Source: Desulfobacterales bacterium (GTDB lineage Bacteria; Desulfobacterota; Dissulfuribacteria; Dissulfuribacterales; JAMONC01). Taken from it: a stretch of DNA of 18,311 nucleotides. Position numbers and translations under genes: made by a program. The stretch is from NCBI GenBank assembly GCA_027066725.1, contig JAMONC010000029.1, forward strand, positions 1 to 18,311, given 5' to 3'. Positions 7,491 to 15,600 of this stretch are shown in pieces. The notes beneath the pieces were generated by a model, which searched no databases, had not been told where the DNA came from, and was given only the letters and a program-made list of their open reading frames with translations. Numbering within the stretch: position 1 is the stretch's first letter; every line of letters begins with the position of its first letter.

Positions 7491-8048
7491 ATGAAAGATC
7501 CTGTTATAGATGAGACTAATAAAAGGATGAATAAAACAATAGAAACCTTTAAAAAGGAGCTTTCAAGAGTTAGGACAGGGAGAGCATCTGTTGCCCTTCT
7601 TGATGGTATAAAAGTTGATTACTATGGTACCTTAATGCCTATAAATCAAGTTGCATCAGTTACTGTACCAGAAAGTAGATTAATAACAATTCAGCCATGG
7701 GATGCAAATGTACTTCCTGAGATAGAAAAGGCTATTTTAAAATCTGATCTAGGCCTTACTCCTACAAATGATGGTAAACTTATAAGAGTAAGCATTCCGC
7801 CTCTAACAGAAGAAAGACGTAAAGAGCTTGTTAAACTTGTAAAGAAGATGGGAGAAGATTGTAAAGTAGCTATTAGAAACATAAGACGTGATGAAATGGA
7901 TAAACTAAAGACAAAGAAAAAAGATAAAGAGATTTCTGAAGATGAATTCTTTAGACTTCAAGATGAGGTACAAAAAGTTACAGATAAATTTATTAAAAAG
8001 GTAGATGAACTCGTTTCTGCTAAAGAAAAAGAGATTATGGAGTTTTAG
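7491..8048 (+). CDS. frr: Ribosome recycling factor
   Basis: With EF-G, RRF splits post-termination ribosomes for reuse. It has 185 residues, the usual family length. Features include RVRTGRAS at about 26-33, PESRLITIQPWDANVLPEIE at 60-79, LGLTPTNDGKLIR at 87-99, PPLTEERRKELVK at 103-115, and the arginine-rich RNIRRD near 129-134, which matches the ribosome-contacting helix. It starts 2 nt after the pyrH stop with AAAGGAGGAG about 10 nt upstream inside pyrH. The next gene starts 2 nt after it. Confidence 0.98.
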   Translation: MKDPVIDETNKRMNKTIETFKKELSRVRTGRASVALLDGIKVDYYGTLMPINQVASVTVPESRLITIQPWDANVLPEIEKAILKSDLGLTPTNDGKLIRVSIPPLTEERRKELVKLVKKMGEDCKVAIRNIRRDEMDKLKTKKKDKEISEDEFFRLQDEVQKVTDKFIKKVDELVSAKEKEIMEF

Positions 8049-8050
8049 TT

Positions 8051-8800
8051 TTGTCTGGTAATCTTAAGATTGATCCTACTAGGTTACCTCATCATATAGC
8101 CATCATAATGGATGGCAATGGTAGGTGGGCTAAAAAAAGGGGACTTCCTAGGGTTTTTGGTCATAAAAAAGGGGTCCAAGTAGTAAAAGAGATTGTAACT
8201 GAATGCAGAAAGATTGGCATAAAGGTTTTAACCCTTTATGCCTTTTCTACTGAGAATTGGAATAGACCCAAAAAGGAAGTAAATGTTTTAATGGAATTAC
8301 TATATAACTACCTTGAAGATGAATTAAATACTATGCTTTCAAATAATATTCGACTTAATGCAATAGGTGATATTGCTAGACTTCCTGATTGGGTCAGAAA
8401 AAAACTAGAAGATACTATAAAAAGAACGGCTTCTAATAAAGAAATGGTGTTAAATCTTGCTCTTTCTTATGGTGGAAGAGATGAGATTATTAGAGCAGTA
8501 AAAAAGATTATTAAAGATTTTGAATCTAAAAAGATATCTATTAATGATATAAACCAAGAACTTTTTTCTAATTATTTAGATACAAAGGGGCTCCCGGACC
8601 CTGATCTTATTATAAGAACAAGCGGAGAAAGAAGACTTAGTAATTTTTTGCTTTATCAAGCAGCTTATTCTGAACTTTATATAACATCTGTTTTGTGGCC
8701 AGACTTTGATAAAAAAGAGCTTATAAATGCCCTTTATGATTATGCTAAAAGAGAGCGTAGGTTTGGCCTTACAAGTGATCAATTAGTAGAGAAAAAGTAG
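8051..8800 (+). CDS. uppS: Undecaprenyl diphosphate synthase, TTG start
   Basis: It condenses farnesyl-PP with eight isopentenyl-PP units in cis to make undecaprenyl-PP, the lipid carrier for peptidoglycan and O-antigen. The 249-residue sequence has IIMDGNGRWAKKRG with catalytic Asp21, GHKKG near 37-41, LYAFSTENW ending at 70, and the C-terminal PDPDLIIRTSGE at 182-193 followed by LLYQAAYSELYIT. The start codon is TTG at 8051. It is preferred because GGAG at 8039-8042 lies 8 nt upstream, and because the next ATG falls inside the essential MDGNGRW motif. The dxr gene downstream supplies the isoprenoid precursors this enzyme needs. Confidence 0.96.
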   Translation: MSGNLKIDPTRLPHHIAIIMDGNGRWAKKRGLPRVFGHKKGVQVVKEIVTECRKIGIKVLTLYAFSTENWNRPKKEVNVLMELLYNYLEDELNTMLSNNIRLNAIGDIARLPDWVRKKLEDTIKRTASNKEMVLNLALSYGGRDEIIRAVKKIIKDFESKKISINDINQELFSNYLDTKGLPDPDLIIRTSGERRLSNFLLYQAAYSELYITSVLWPDFDKKELINALYDYAKRERRFGLTSDQLVEKK

Positions 8801-8804
8801 ATAA

Positions 8805-9647
8805 ATGCATAAAAAACGCATATTAACTGCCCTTATAGCAGCACCTCTTCTTTTTGTAGTAGTGTGGTGGGCTGGCTTATTAGCTTTTAAGGTAGTAGTT
8901 AGTTTTGCTAGTGCTATTATTGCCTTTGAATATTGTAGTCTTTGTTTTAATGAAAAAGAACTTTATTTTTGGAGATTGTGGGGTAGTATTCTTATATTAA
9001 TTCCTATTGTTACAGCATGTATTTTTGAATCACAGTCATACATTTTTTTTAGTCTTTATGTTGGTTTGGTATTAAGTATCATAAGTATTTTATTTACTTA
9101 TTCTAAATTAAAATCACCATTTAAGCACTGGGCTTTTTTGGCATTGGGGATATTCTATTTGGGGCTTTGTCTTTCTTTTGTAATATTATTGAGAGTGCTT
9201 CCTTTTGGTAAGAAATGGATTGTTTTTCTTTTAGTGGTAATATTTTGTGGTGATGCAGGTGCTTATTACTTTGGAAAGGCATTTGGAAGTCACAAACTAT
9301 GTCCTTCAATCTCAAAAGGGAAAACTAAAGAAGGTGCTCTTGGCGGAATAATTATCAATTTTGTATCAGCTCTTTTCATGTGGTATATCTTATTTCAGAA
9401 TCTAAATATTTGGAAGCTTGCCTTTATAGCAGTCTTTTCTGGCTTGGTAGGACAACTTGGAGATTTAGCAGCATCAACTGTAAAACGCTATGCAGGTGCT
9501 AAGGACTCTGGTTATATTCTACCGGGCCATGGAGGTTTTTTAGATAGACTTGATGCAGTTATCTTAGCCGCTCCGTCTTTTTATTTGCTAATACTTTTTT
9601 GTTTTCATATTATACCAGGGGTAGTTGTAAAGGTAGGAGCGTGGTAG
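8805..9647 (+). CDS. cdsA: Phosphatidate cytidylyltransferase
   Basis: This integral membrane enzyme makes CDP-diacylglycerol from phosphatidic acid and CTP, the branch point of phospholipid synthesis. The 280-residue protein has about eight hydrophobic segments. It has the conserved cytoplasmic SKGKTKEGALGG at 170-181, and the family signature from Ser224 to Asp250 (STVKR, then KDSGYILPGHGGFLDRLD) with its metal-binding aspartates. Cys-Gly-Asp150-Ala-Gly-Ala-Tyr precedes it. It starts 4 nt after uppS with only a weak purine-rich ribosome site (GAGAAAAAG), so it may depend on coupling. dxr follows after 20 bp. Confidence 0.95.
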   Translation: MHKKRILTALIAAPLLFVVVWWAGLLAFKVVVSFASAIIAFEYCSLCFNEKELYFWRLWGSILILIPIVTACIFESQSYIFFSLYVGLVLSIISILFTYSKLKSPFKHWAFLALGIFYLGLCLSFVILLRVLPFGKKWIVFLLVVIFCGDAGAYYFGKAFGSHKLCPSISKGKTKEGALGGIIINFVSALFMWYILFQNLNIWKLAFIAVFSGLVGQLGDLAASTVKRYAGAKDSGYILPGHGGFLDRLDAVILAAPSFYLLILFCFHIIPGVVVKVGAW

Positions 9648-9667
9648 GTATTAAAGAGTAGGTAGTT

Positions 9668-10831
9668 ATGAAGAAAAAAATAGTGGTCTTGGGATCAACA
9701 GGTTCTATTGGTACTTCTTGTTTAGATGTTATCCGTTCTTTTAAAGAAGAATTTGAGATAATAGGTCTTGCAGCAGGTAAAAATATAGAGCTGCTTTTAA
9801 AACAAATAGAGGAATTTAGACCTCGTGTTGTTAGCGTTATAAATGAGTTTTTTGCCCAAAAACTGGAAGAGAAAATTCCCTCTTATAATGTTGAGATAAA
9901 ACATGGTAAAGAGGGTTATATGGAGTTAGCTTCTATTGAGGATGTAGACCTGGTTGTTTCTGCCTTGGTTGGTTCAGCAGGTCTTATACCAACTCTTTCT
10001 GCACTTAATGCGGGTAAAAATGTTGCCCTTGCCAATAAAGAAAGTCTCGTTGTTGCAGGACATCTTGTAACAAAAACAGCAAAAGAAACAGGAGCTAGGA
10101 TACTTCCCATTGATAGTGAGCACTGTGCAATATTCCAGTGTCTTCAAGGGCAAGATAAAAAAGCCTTAAGAAGGCTTATATTAACTGCATCAGGTGGACC
10201 TTTTAAGAATAGTTCAATAAAGAAATTTCAAGAAGTTACTCCAGATGAGGCAATAAAACATCCTAATTGGAAAATGGGTAAAAAGATATCTGTTGATTCA
10301 GCTACTCTTATGAATAAGGGTTTAGAGATTATAGAAGCAAGTTGGCTTTTTGATATAGATGTAAGTAGAATAGATGTTGTCATTCATCCTCAGAGTATAA
10401 TTCACTCAATGGTTGAATTTGTGGATGGCTCTATACTTGCTCAACTCGGTATTGCTGATATGCGAATTCCTATTGCTTATGCACTTTCATGGCCTAAGAG
10501 GCTAGAATTAGATCTTCCTAAGCTGGATATTATTTCTTGTTCTCCTCTAACCTTTGAACCTCCTGATATGGATAAATTCCCATGTTTAAGACTTGCTTAT
10601 GAGGCTGCAAAGATTGGAGGATCAATGCCTTGTATATTAAGCGCTTCAAACGAGGTAGCGGTTGAAGCATTTTTGTCTAAGAGAATAAGATTTGATCAAA
10701 TTCCAAAGGTCATAGAAGAGGTATTAAACAGATTGGAACCAGGGAATTGTGATAGCCTTGATGAAATAATTAATGAAGATGCAAGGGCAAGACTTATGGC
10801 TGAAATGGTGATCCAGGAATTTTATGACTAA
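9668..10831 (+). CDS. dxr: 1-deoxy-D-xylulose 5-phosphate reductoisomerase
   Basis: It converts DXP to 2-C-methyl-D-erythritol 4-phosphate with NADPH, the committed step of the MEP isoprenoid pathway. The 387-residue protein has the NADPH-binding GSTGSIG at 9-15, NKESLV from 123, the metal ligands Asp149 and Glu151 in PIDSEH, LTASGGPF near 172-179, the substrate loop HPNWKMGKK at 198-206, and Glu220 in NKGLE as the third ligand. The C-terminal helical domain is complete. The ATG at 9668 directly follows GTAGTT, with GAGTAGGTAG as a modest ribosome site. A 75-bp gap separates it from rseP. Confidence 0.97.
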   Translation: MKKKIVVLGSTGSIGTSCLDVIRSFKEEFEIIGLAAGKNIELLLKQIEEFRPRVVSVINEFFAQKLEEKIPSYNVEIKHGKEGYMELASIEDVDLVVSALVGSAGLIPTLSALNAGKNVALANKESLVVAGHLVTKTAKETGARILPIDSEHCAIFQCLQGQDKKALRRLILTASGGPFKNSSIKKFQEVTPDEAIKHPNWKMGKKISVDSATLMNKGLEIIEASWLFDIDVSRIDVVIHPQSIIHSMVEFVDGSILAQLGIADMRIPIAYALSWPKRLELDLPKLDIISCSPLTFEPPDMDKFPCLRLAYEAAKIGGSMPCILSASNEVAVEAFLSKRIRFDQIPKVIEEVLNRLEPGNCDSLDEIINEDARARLMAEMVIQEFYD

Positions 10832-10906
10832 TTATAGTTGAGAAATTATCTTTCAATGTTTAACTTAAAAAACAATTTAAGAAAATTTTTTTGAGGTTGT
10901 TTATAA

Positions 10907-11992
10907 ATGACAACATTATGGGCATTCATTTTAGTTCTTTCTGGTCTTATATTAGTACATGAATTAGGTCATTTTTTAGTTGCTAGAGGATTTGGGATAA
11001 GAGTTTTAAAATTTTCTATAGGTTTTGGTCCTAGAATAGTTGGTTTTGAAAAAGGAGGTACAGATTATTGTATTTCTGCAATCCCCCTTGGTGGTTTTGT
11101 AAAGATGCTTGGGGAACAGCCTAATGAACCAATACCTGATGAATTAAAACATCTTTCTTTTTCCCATAAGCCTGTTTGGCAAAAAGCACTTGTTGTAGCA
11201 GCAGGTCCTCTTTCAAACATATTTTTTGCAACTTTCATCTTTTTTTGGATATTTATGATTGCAGGTCAACCCATTTTGTTACCTGTAGTAGGCTCTGTAC
11301 AAAAAGGTTCTCCTGCTCAACATGCTGGCATAAAGCCAGGAGATGAGATCATATCTGTAGATGGTAAAAAGATAGATAGCTGGGATGAATTAAGCTTAAT
11401 TATAAGATCAAGTAAAGGGAAACAGCTTCTTCTGGAGATAAAAAGAGACAAAAAAACCTTATTTATTAAAATAACACCAAAGGTTGAAGAACTTAAGGAT
11501 ATCTTTGGTGAAAAAGTTAAGATTCCTGTTATAGGTGTTACAGCCAAAGGGGTGATGAGGACAATACATCTTAGTCCTCTTAAGGCCTTAAAAGATGCAT
11601 TTATTAGTACCTGGAATATAACAGTACTTACTGTTCAAAGTTTTATAAAGCTTATAGAGAGAGTGATCCCTCTTTCAACCCTTGGTGGCCCAATTTTAAT
11701 AGCAAAACTTGCGGGACAGCAAGCTAAACAAGGTTTAATGAATCTGTTTTATTTTATGGCAGTTCTAAGTATTAATTTAGGGCTGTTAAACCTTCTCCCA
11801 ATACCAGTATTAGATGGTGGACATCTAATGTTCTTCTTATTTGAAGCGGTTACAGGACGTCCTCTTAGTATGCGTCAGATGGAAATTGCACAGCAGATAG
11901 GCATCATAATACTTGGCGCTTTAATGCTGTTGGTATTTTATAATGATATTGCTAGGGTTTTAGGTTTTGGTCATTTAATTGGGGGGCCATAA
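10907..11992 (+). CDS. rseP: Site-2 zinc metalloprotease RseP
   Basis: This is an inner-membrane S2P protease. It cuts anti-sigma factors or signal peptides within the membrane during envelope stress. The zinc motif HELGH is at residues 18-22 in the first membrane segment, and the third ligand Asp303 is in NLLPIPVLDGGH. Further membrane segments lie at about 100-120, 280-298 and 330-346. A single PDZ domain spans about 127-190 (VQKGSPAQHAGIKPGDEI), whereas E. coli RseP has two; the 361-residue length agrees with a one-PDZ form. GAGG at 10893-10896 serves the ATG. A weak AT-rich hairpin (10864-10881) lies upstream. tsaB follows 3 nt after the stop. Confidence 0.96.
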   Translation: MTTLWAFILVLSGLILVHELGHFLVARGFGIRVLKFSIGFGPRIVGFEKGGTDYCISAIPLGGFVKMLGEQPNEPIPDELKHLSFSHKPVWQKALVVAAGPLSNIFFATFIFFWIFMIAGQPILLPVVGSVQKGSPAQHAGIKPGDEIISVDGKKIDSWDELSLIIRSSKGKQLLLEIKRDKKTLFIKITPKVEELKDIFGEKVKIPVIGVTAKGVMRTIHLSPLKALKDAFISTWNITVLTVQSFIKLIERVIPLSTLGGPILIAKLAGQQAKQGLMNLFYFMAVLSINLGLLNLLPIPVLDGGHLMFFLFEAVTGRPLSMRQMEIAQQIGIIILGALMLLVFYNDIARVLGFGHLIGGP

Positions 11993-11995
11993 AAG

Positions 11996-12676
11996 TTGTA
12001 TATCCTTGCAATAGAAACCTCTAGTTTTTGTGGGGGCATAGCACTCATTGATGAAGAAAGCCTTTTAGGTGAGATAACATTTTGTTCTTCTAAAACATAT
12101 TCTACTAGACTCTTACCTGAAATTGACCAACTTTTACATAAAACAGGGATTAGTCTTAAAGATGTATCCCTTATTGCAGTAAGTCTTGGTCCTGGAAGTT
12201 TTACAGGATTAAGAATTGGGCTATCTAACGCAAAGGCTATGGCTATAGCGTTAAATATCCCAATAGTTGGTGTACCAACTCTTGATGCTTTTGCTTTTAA
12301 TGTCTTGGGAAAAGAAGGCGATAAAATATTTTCTATTATAAAGGCAAGGAAGAAAGAGATATATGGTGCTTTCTTTGAATTTAAAGCAGGGATACCTAGA
12401 GCTATCTCAGAGTATATGTGTATTAAAAACAAAGACATATCTTCTCTTTTTAAAAATAGAGATATAGATTTTATCGTTTGTGATTCAGATACCTTATCTG
12501 CAATAAGAAATATAGATGAAATGTATAATTTAGCTAGTAATATTCCTATACACTTAAGACATTTAAGGGCAGCAAATGTAGCCTCATTAGCACTAGTATA
12601 TTTTAAAGAAAGGGGTAGTAGGGGAGATAATCCTGAAACCCTTGATCCTATATATGTTAGAGCAGCCCTTAGTTAA
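11996..12676 (+). CDS. tsaB: tRNA t6A modification protein TsaB, TTG start
   Basis: TsaB (YeaZ) is the inactive paralogue that dimerises with TsaD to make N6-threonylcarbamoyl-adenosine at position 37 of ANN-decoding tRNAs. The 226 residues have the ASKHA-fold start YILAIETSS, TYSTRLLPEIDQLL at 35-48, and the family hallmark SLGPGSFTGLRIGL at 63-76 followed by PTLDAFA. The start codon is TTG at 11996, with a G-rich stretch (11981-11986) about 9 nt upstream inside the end of rseP. No in-frame ATG exists before the conserved N-terminal strand. It closes the nine-gene cluster. Its last 8 bp overlap the convergent histidine kinase gene; no terminator separates them. Confidence 0.93.
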   Translation: MYILAIETSSFCGGIALIDEESLLGEITFCSSKTYSTRLLPEIDQLLHKTGISLKDVSLIAVSLGPGSFTGLRIGLSNAKAMAIALNIPIVGVPTLDAFAFNVLGKEGDKIFSIIKARKKEIYGAFFEFKAGIPRAISEYMCIKNKDISSLFKNRDIDFIVCDSDTLSAIRNIDEMYNLASNIPIHLRHLRAANVASLALVYFKERGSRGDNPETLDPIYVRAALS

Positions 12677-14135
12677 TACTTAAAGTTATAAAAAATATAG
12701 TTTCTGTTGAGTTACTCTTTACTTCAATTTTACCACCATGTGACTCAACAATTTCTTTTACTAAAGATAGTCCAAGCCCAGAGCCTTTCTTTTTATCTTT
12801 TTTACCTTGATAAAATGGCTCAAATATATGGGGTAGGTCTTTAGGTTCTATTCCTTCTCCAGTATCTTTAACCCATATTTTTATATACTTATTGTTTTCT
12901 TTTTCCCAACCTATTTCTATGATATCGTTTTCTTTCGTGTGCTTTATAGCATTATCTATTAAGTTTAGTAAAAGTAAAGTAAAAAGCTCAGGATCTACCA
13001 ATATATCAACGTCTCTTTCTGCTGTAATATAGAGCTTTTGTCCTCTAAGTCCATTTTGCATATTATTTATAGCATCTTCTACTAGTTCTTTTATGCTTAT
13101 TTTCTGCTTTTGTATATTTTTAGAGGCATCTATTCGAGAAATATCAAGTAATCTTTCACAAAGACGCCACAGTCTATTAGCTTCTTTATAGATACCTCGT
13201 ATAAGAGTATCTAATGATTTAGGATCTTTTATACTACCTCTTAAAAGAACCTCTGATGAGCCTAAAATGGCAGTTATAGGGGTTCTAAATTCATGGGCTG
13301 CCTTTGCAATAAAGCGTTTTTGAGATAAAAAGACTTTTTGTATTTTATCTGCCATATCATCAAATGCTTGAGATAATCTGCCTATTTCATCTTTTCTTTT
13401 GTAATGTAATCCCACCCTTTTTGTAAGATTGCCAGAGGCTATTGCTTCACAAGTAGATACGAGAATAGAAAGATCTTTTAATACAGAGGTAGTTAGATAA
13501 AGACCTAATATACTCCCTAATAACAGAGCAATTAATATAGATGTTATTAATAATATAGCTTTTCTTTCTAATATTTTATCTATTTGTGTAAGCGGAGTAG
13601 CCAGCTCTACTACTCCATATATCTCTGAACTTTTAGGTGTTTTCCTTAGAGGAATAAAAGTTACAAGGATATGTTGTCCTTTAAAATATGTAAAATAATC
13701 TATTTCATTTTTACCAGAAAGAGCTTTTTTAAGTAGAAATTTATTAGGAGGTGGACAACTAGGCTCTTCTTTTAATATCTTACCTCTGGCAATTATTTTT
13801 CCTTTTATATTAATTATAACAGCGCCTGTATCCTTTGAAGTTAGGTCTCTTGCCAAAAAAGGGGCTATATTTTTTAAATGTATAATTTTTTTATTGTCTG
13901 TTCCTAATAAAGGTGGAGGATTTATTTCGTAGTATAACCAATGAGCAATGACAGGTTTTGCCTGAGCTCTTATCCTTTTTTCAAGGCTAGTTATAAGAAA
14001 GTTTTTGTCATCTAAATAAAGACTTATACCAAGAATGCTAAGAAGTAATGTTAAAAGAGTTACATATAAAAGAGTAAGTTTTATTCTAAGGGAGAGTTTA
14101 TTCCACACTATTTTCACCGTTGGGATAAAAGGCAT
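12669..14135 (-). CDS. Membrane sensor histidine kinase
   Basis: This is a classical two-component sensor of up to 488 residues. It has a first membrane helix at about 19-41, an extracytoplasmic sensor of about 150 residues without a recognised domain, a second helix at about 193-215, HAMP at about 216-268, HisKA with phospho-acceptor His281 (AAHEFRTPIT), and HATPase_c with Asn395 (NLIDNAIKHT), DTGEGI at 424-429 and GSGLGL at 451-456. All catalytic boxes are intact. The ATG at 14135 overlaps the regulator gene by 38 nt with a poorly spaced AGG. GTG at 14108 (overlap 11 nt, GGTGA upstream) is at least as likely and leaves every domain intact. The kinase serves the response regulator just upstream. 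The signal is unknown; the order resembles PhoR-PhoB but no phosphate gene is nearby. Confidence 0.93.
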   Translation of the reverse strand: MPFIPTVKIVWNKLSLRIKLTLLYVTLLTLLLSILGISLYLDDKNFLITSLEKRIRAQAKPVIAHWLYYEINPPPLLGTDNKKIIHLKNIAPFLARDLTSKDTGAVIINIKGKIIARGKILKEEPSCPPPNKFLLKKALSGKNEIDYFTYFKGQHILVTFIPLRKTPKSSEIYGVVELATPLTQIDKILERKAILLITSILIALLLGSILGLYLTTSVLKDLSILVSTCEAIASGNLTKRVGLHYKRKDEIGRLSQAFDDMADKIQKVFLSQKRFIAKAAHEFRTPITAILGSSEVLLRGSIKDPKSLDTLIRGIYKEANRLWRLCERLLDISRIDASKNIQKQKISIKELVEDAINNMQNGLRGQKLYITAERDVDILVDPELFTLLLLNLIDNAIKHTKENDIIEIGWEKENNKYIKIWVKDTGEGIEPKDLPHIFEPFYQGKKDKKKGSGLGLSLVKEIVESHGGKIEVKSNSTETIFFITLSIN

Positions 14136-14820
14136 AACCTATAGAATAATGAGTTCTTATAAATTTAGGTGGCTTATCTCCTAGTTTATTTCTTAAGTGA
14201 CTTACATGTACGTCTACTATATTAGTATCTCCAACATACTTATATCCCCATATTCTGTTTAATAGATTTTCTCTTGTAAATACTCTTTTGGGATTTCTCA
14301 TAAATAGTTCGAGTAATGAAAATTCTGTTGGTGTAAGTTTTATTTTTTTACCTGCTTTAAATACCTCTCTAGTATTAGGATTTAACTCAATATCTTGGGC
14401 CCTTAATATATCTTTTTTATTTTTCTTTTTTAAAGACCTTCTAAGTAAAGCATTTATCCTTGCAAGAAGTTCTTTAAAACTAAAAGGTTTTGTTACATAG
14501 TCATCAGCGCCTAAGTTAAGTCCCTTTACTCTATCTTCTATATCTTTTTTGGCTGTTAGCATTAATATTGGTATGTCTATTCCGCTTTTTCTTATTTTTT
14601 TTAGTAGCTCAAAGCCATCTATATCAGGTAGCATAATATCTAAGACTATAAGATCAACGGAAGATTTTGAAAGATTTTCTAAACAGGTGAGTCCATCTGT
14701 GGCACAAATCACATTGAATCCTTCATAGCAAAGCCCTGTTTTTAAAAGCTCAAGTATTGTTTCTTCATCTTCCACAATTAAAATATTATTTTTTTTAAAT
14801 TCTTGTTTGTTTTCAGACAT
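14098..14820 (-). CDS. OmpR/PhoB-family response regulator
   Basis: This 240-residue transcription regulator pairs with the kinase downstream. The receiver domain (about 11-125) has the acidic pair in VEDEE, phospho-acceptor Asp61 in LDIMLPDIDG, the switch Thr89 and Lys111 (VTKPFS). The winged-helix DNA-binding domain (about 140-235) has LTPTEFSLLELFMRNP, followed by VFTRENLLNRIWG and VDVHVSHLRNKLG, typical of the PhoB/OmpR class. The start lies 12 nt after the tatC stop with a weak ribosome site. It overlaps the kinase gene, indicating coupled translation. Targets cannot be read from this window. Confidence 0.94.
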   Translation of the reverse strand: MSENKQEFKKNNILIVEDEETILELLKTGLCYEGFNVICATDGLTCLENLSKSSVDLIVLDIMLPDIDGFELLKKIRKSGIDIPILMLTAKKDIEDRVKGLNLGADDYVTKPFSFKELLARINALLRRSLKKKNKKDILRAQDIELNPNTREVFKAGKKIKLTPTEFSLLELFMRNPKRVFTRENLLNRIWGYKYVGDTNIVDVHVSHLRNKLGDKPPKFIRTHYSIGYAFYPNGENSVE

Positions 14821-14832
14821 AATTTCTAAATC

Positions 14833-15600
14833 TTAACTAGAACCTACATTTTTTCTTTTTCCCCTTATCCTAAATATACTTATAAGTAATAAACTTACTT
14901 CGTACAATATTATAAGTGGAATTGCTACAATTACCATGTGTACTATATCTGGAGTAGGAGTAAGTATTGCAGCTACTATGAAGATGATAAGTACAGCATA
15001 TTTTCTATTTTTTCTTAATAACTTTGGATCTATTATGCCAAGATATGAGAGAAATATAAGAAGTACAGGAAATTCAAATGCAAGTCCAAAGCCTATTAAT
15101 AGTCTCATTGACAATCCAAAATAATGGCTTATTTCAGGCATTAGTTTTAAATCTGTTCCTCTAAAACTTACTAAAAAATGAAATAAAGCAGGGAATATAA
15201 AGAAATATCCAAAAAGTGCTCCACCAATAAAGAATATAGAAGATATAAATATAAAAGGAATGGCAAGACGTTTTTCATGTTCATATAAGCCTGGTGATAT
15301 AAATGCCCAAAATTGATAGAGTATAAAGGGGCTGGCTACAAAAATCCCTGCAACAATAGCTAATTTTATATATGTGAAGAACCCCACAGGATATGAAATA
15401 AATATTAAATTTGTACCAGGAGCAACTTCTTCAAGAGGCAATGCAAGAAGTGTAAAAAGTTTATGTGATATACCATAACAAAGTATTGCACATATAATGA
15501 TTGCTCCAAAACATAGCATTATCCTATGTCTTAGTTCTGCTAGGTGTTCGGTTAATGATAGCTCATCTTGAGGAGAAGTTGCTTTTTTGCTACCAGTCAT
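14833..15600 (-). CDS. tatC: Sec-independent protein translocase TatC
   Basis: TatC is the polytopic receptor of the twin-arginine translocon that recognises the RR signal. Counting from the chosen start, the 255 residues include SLTEHLAELRHRI at 15-27 (cytoplasmic N-terminal signal-recognition region), FWAFISPGLYEHEKR at 97-111, FGLAFEFPV with Glu176 at 171-179, and LTPTPDIVHM near 213-222; six membrane helices are expected. A longer frame reaches an ATG at 15636, but the ATG at 15600 has AGGTGG 4 nt upstream and gives a family-typical N-terminus, so 15600 is chosen. It overlaps the peptidase stop by 11 nt. tatA/tatB are not in the window. The molybdoenzyme at 529-2796 is an evident Tat substrate. 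Confidence 0.95.
   Translation of the reverse strand: MTGSKKATSPQDELSLTEHLAELRHRIMLCFGAIIICAILCYGISHKLFTLLALPLEEVAPGTNLIFISYPVGFFTYIKLAIVAGIFVASPFILYQFWAFISPGLYEHEKRLAIPFIFISSIFFIGGALFGYFFIFPALFHFLVSFRGTDLKLMPEISHYFGLSMRLLIGFGLAFEFPVLLIFLSYLGIIDPKLLRKNRKYAVLIIFIVAAILTPTPDIVHMVIVAIPLIILYEVSLLLISIFRIRGKRKNVGSS

Noticed and set aside
10864..10886. Hairpin CTTAAA/TTTAAG followed by T run before rseP as a terminator
   Set aside because: The stem is only 6 bp, with one G-C pair, in AT-rich DNA. It lies inside a conserved co-transcribed cluster, so termination there is unlikely.
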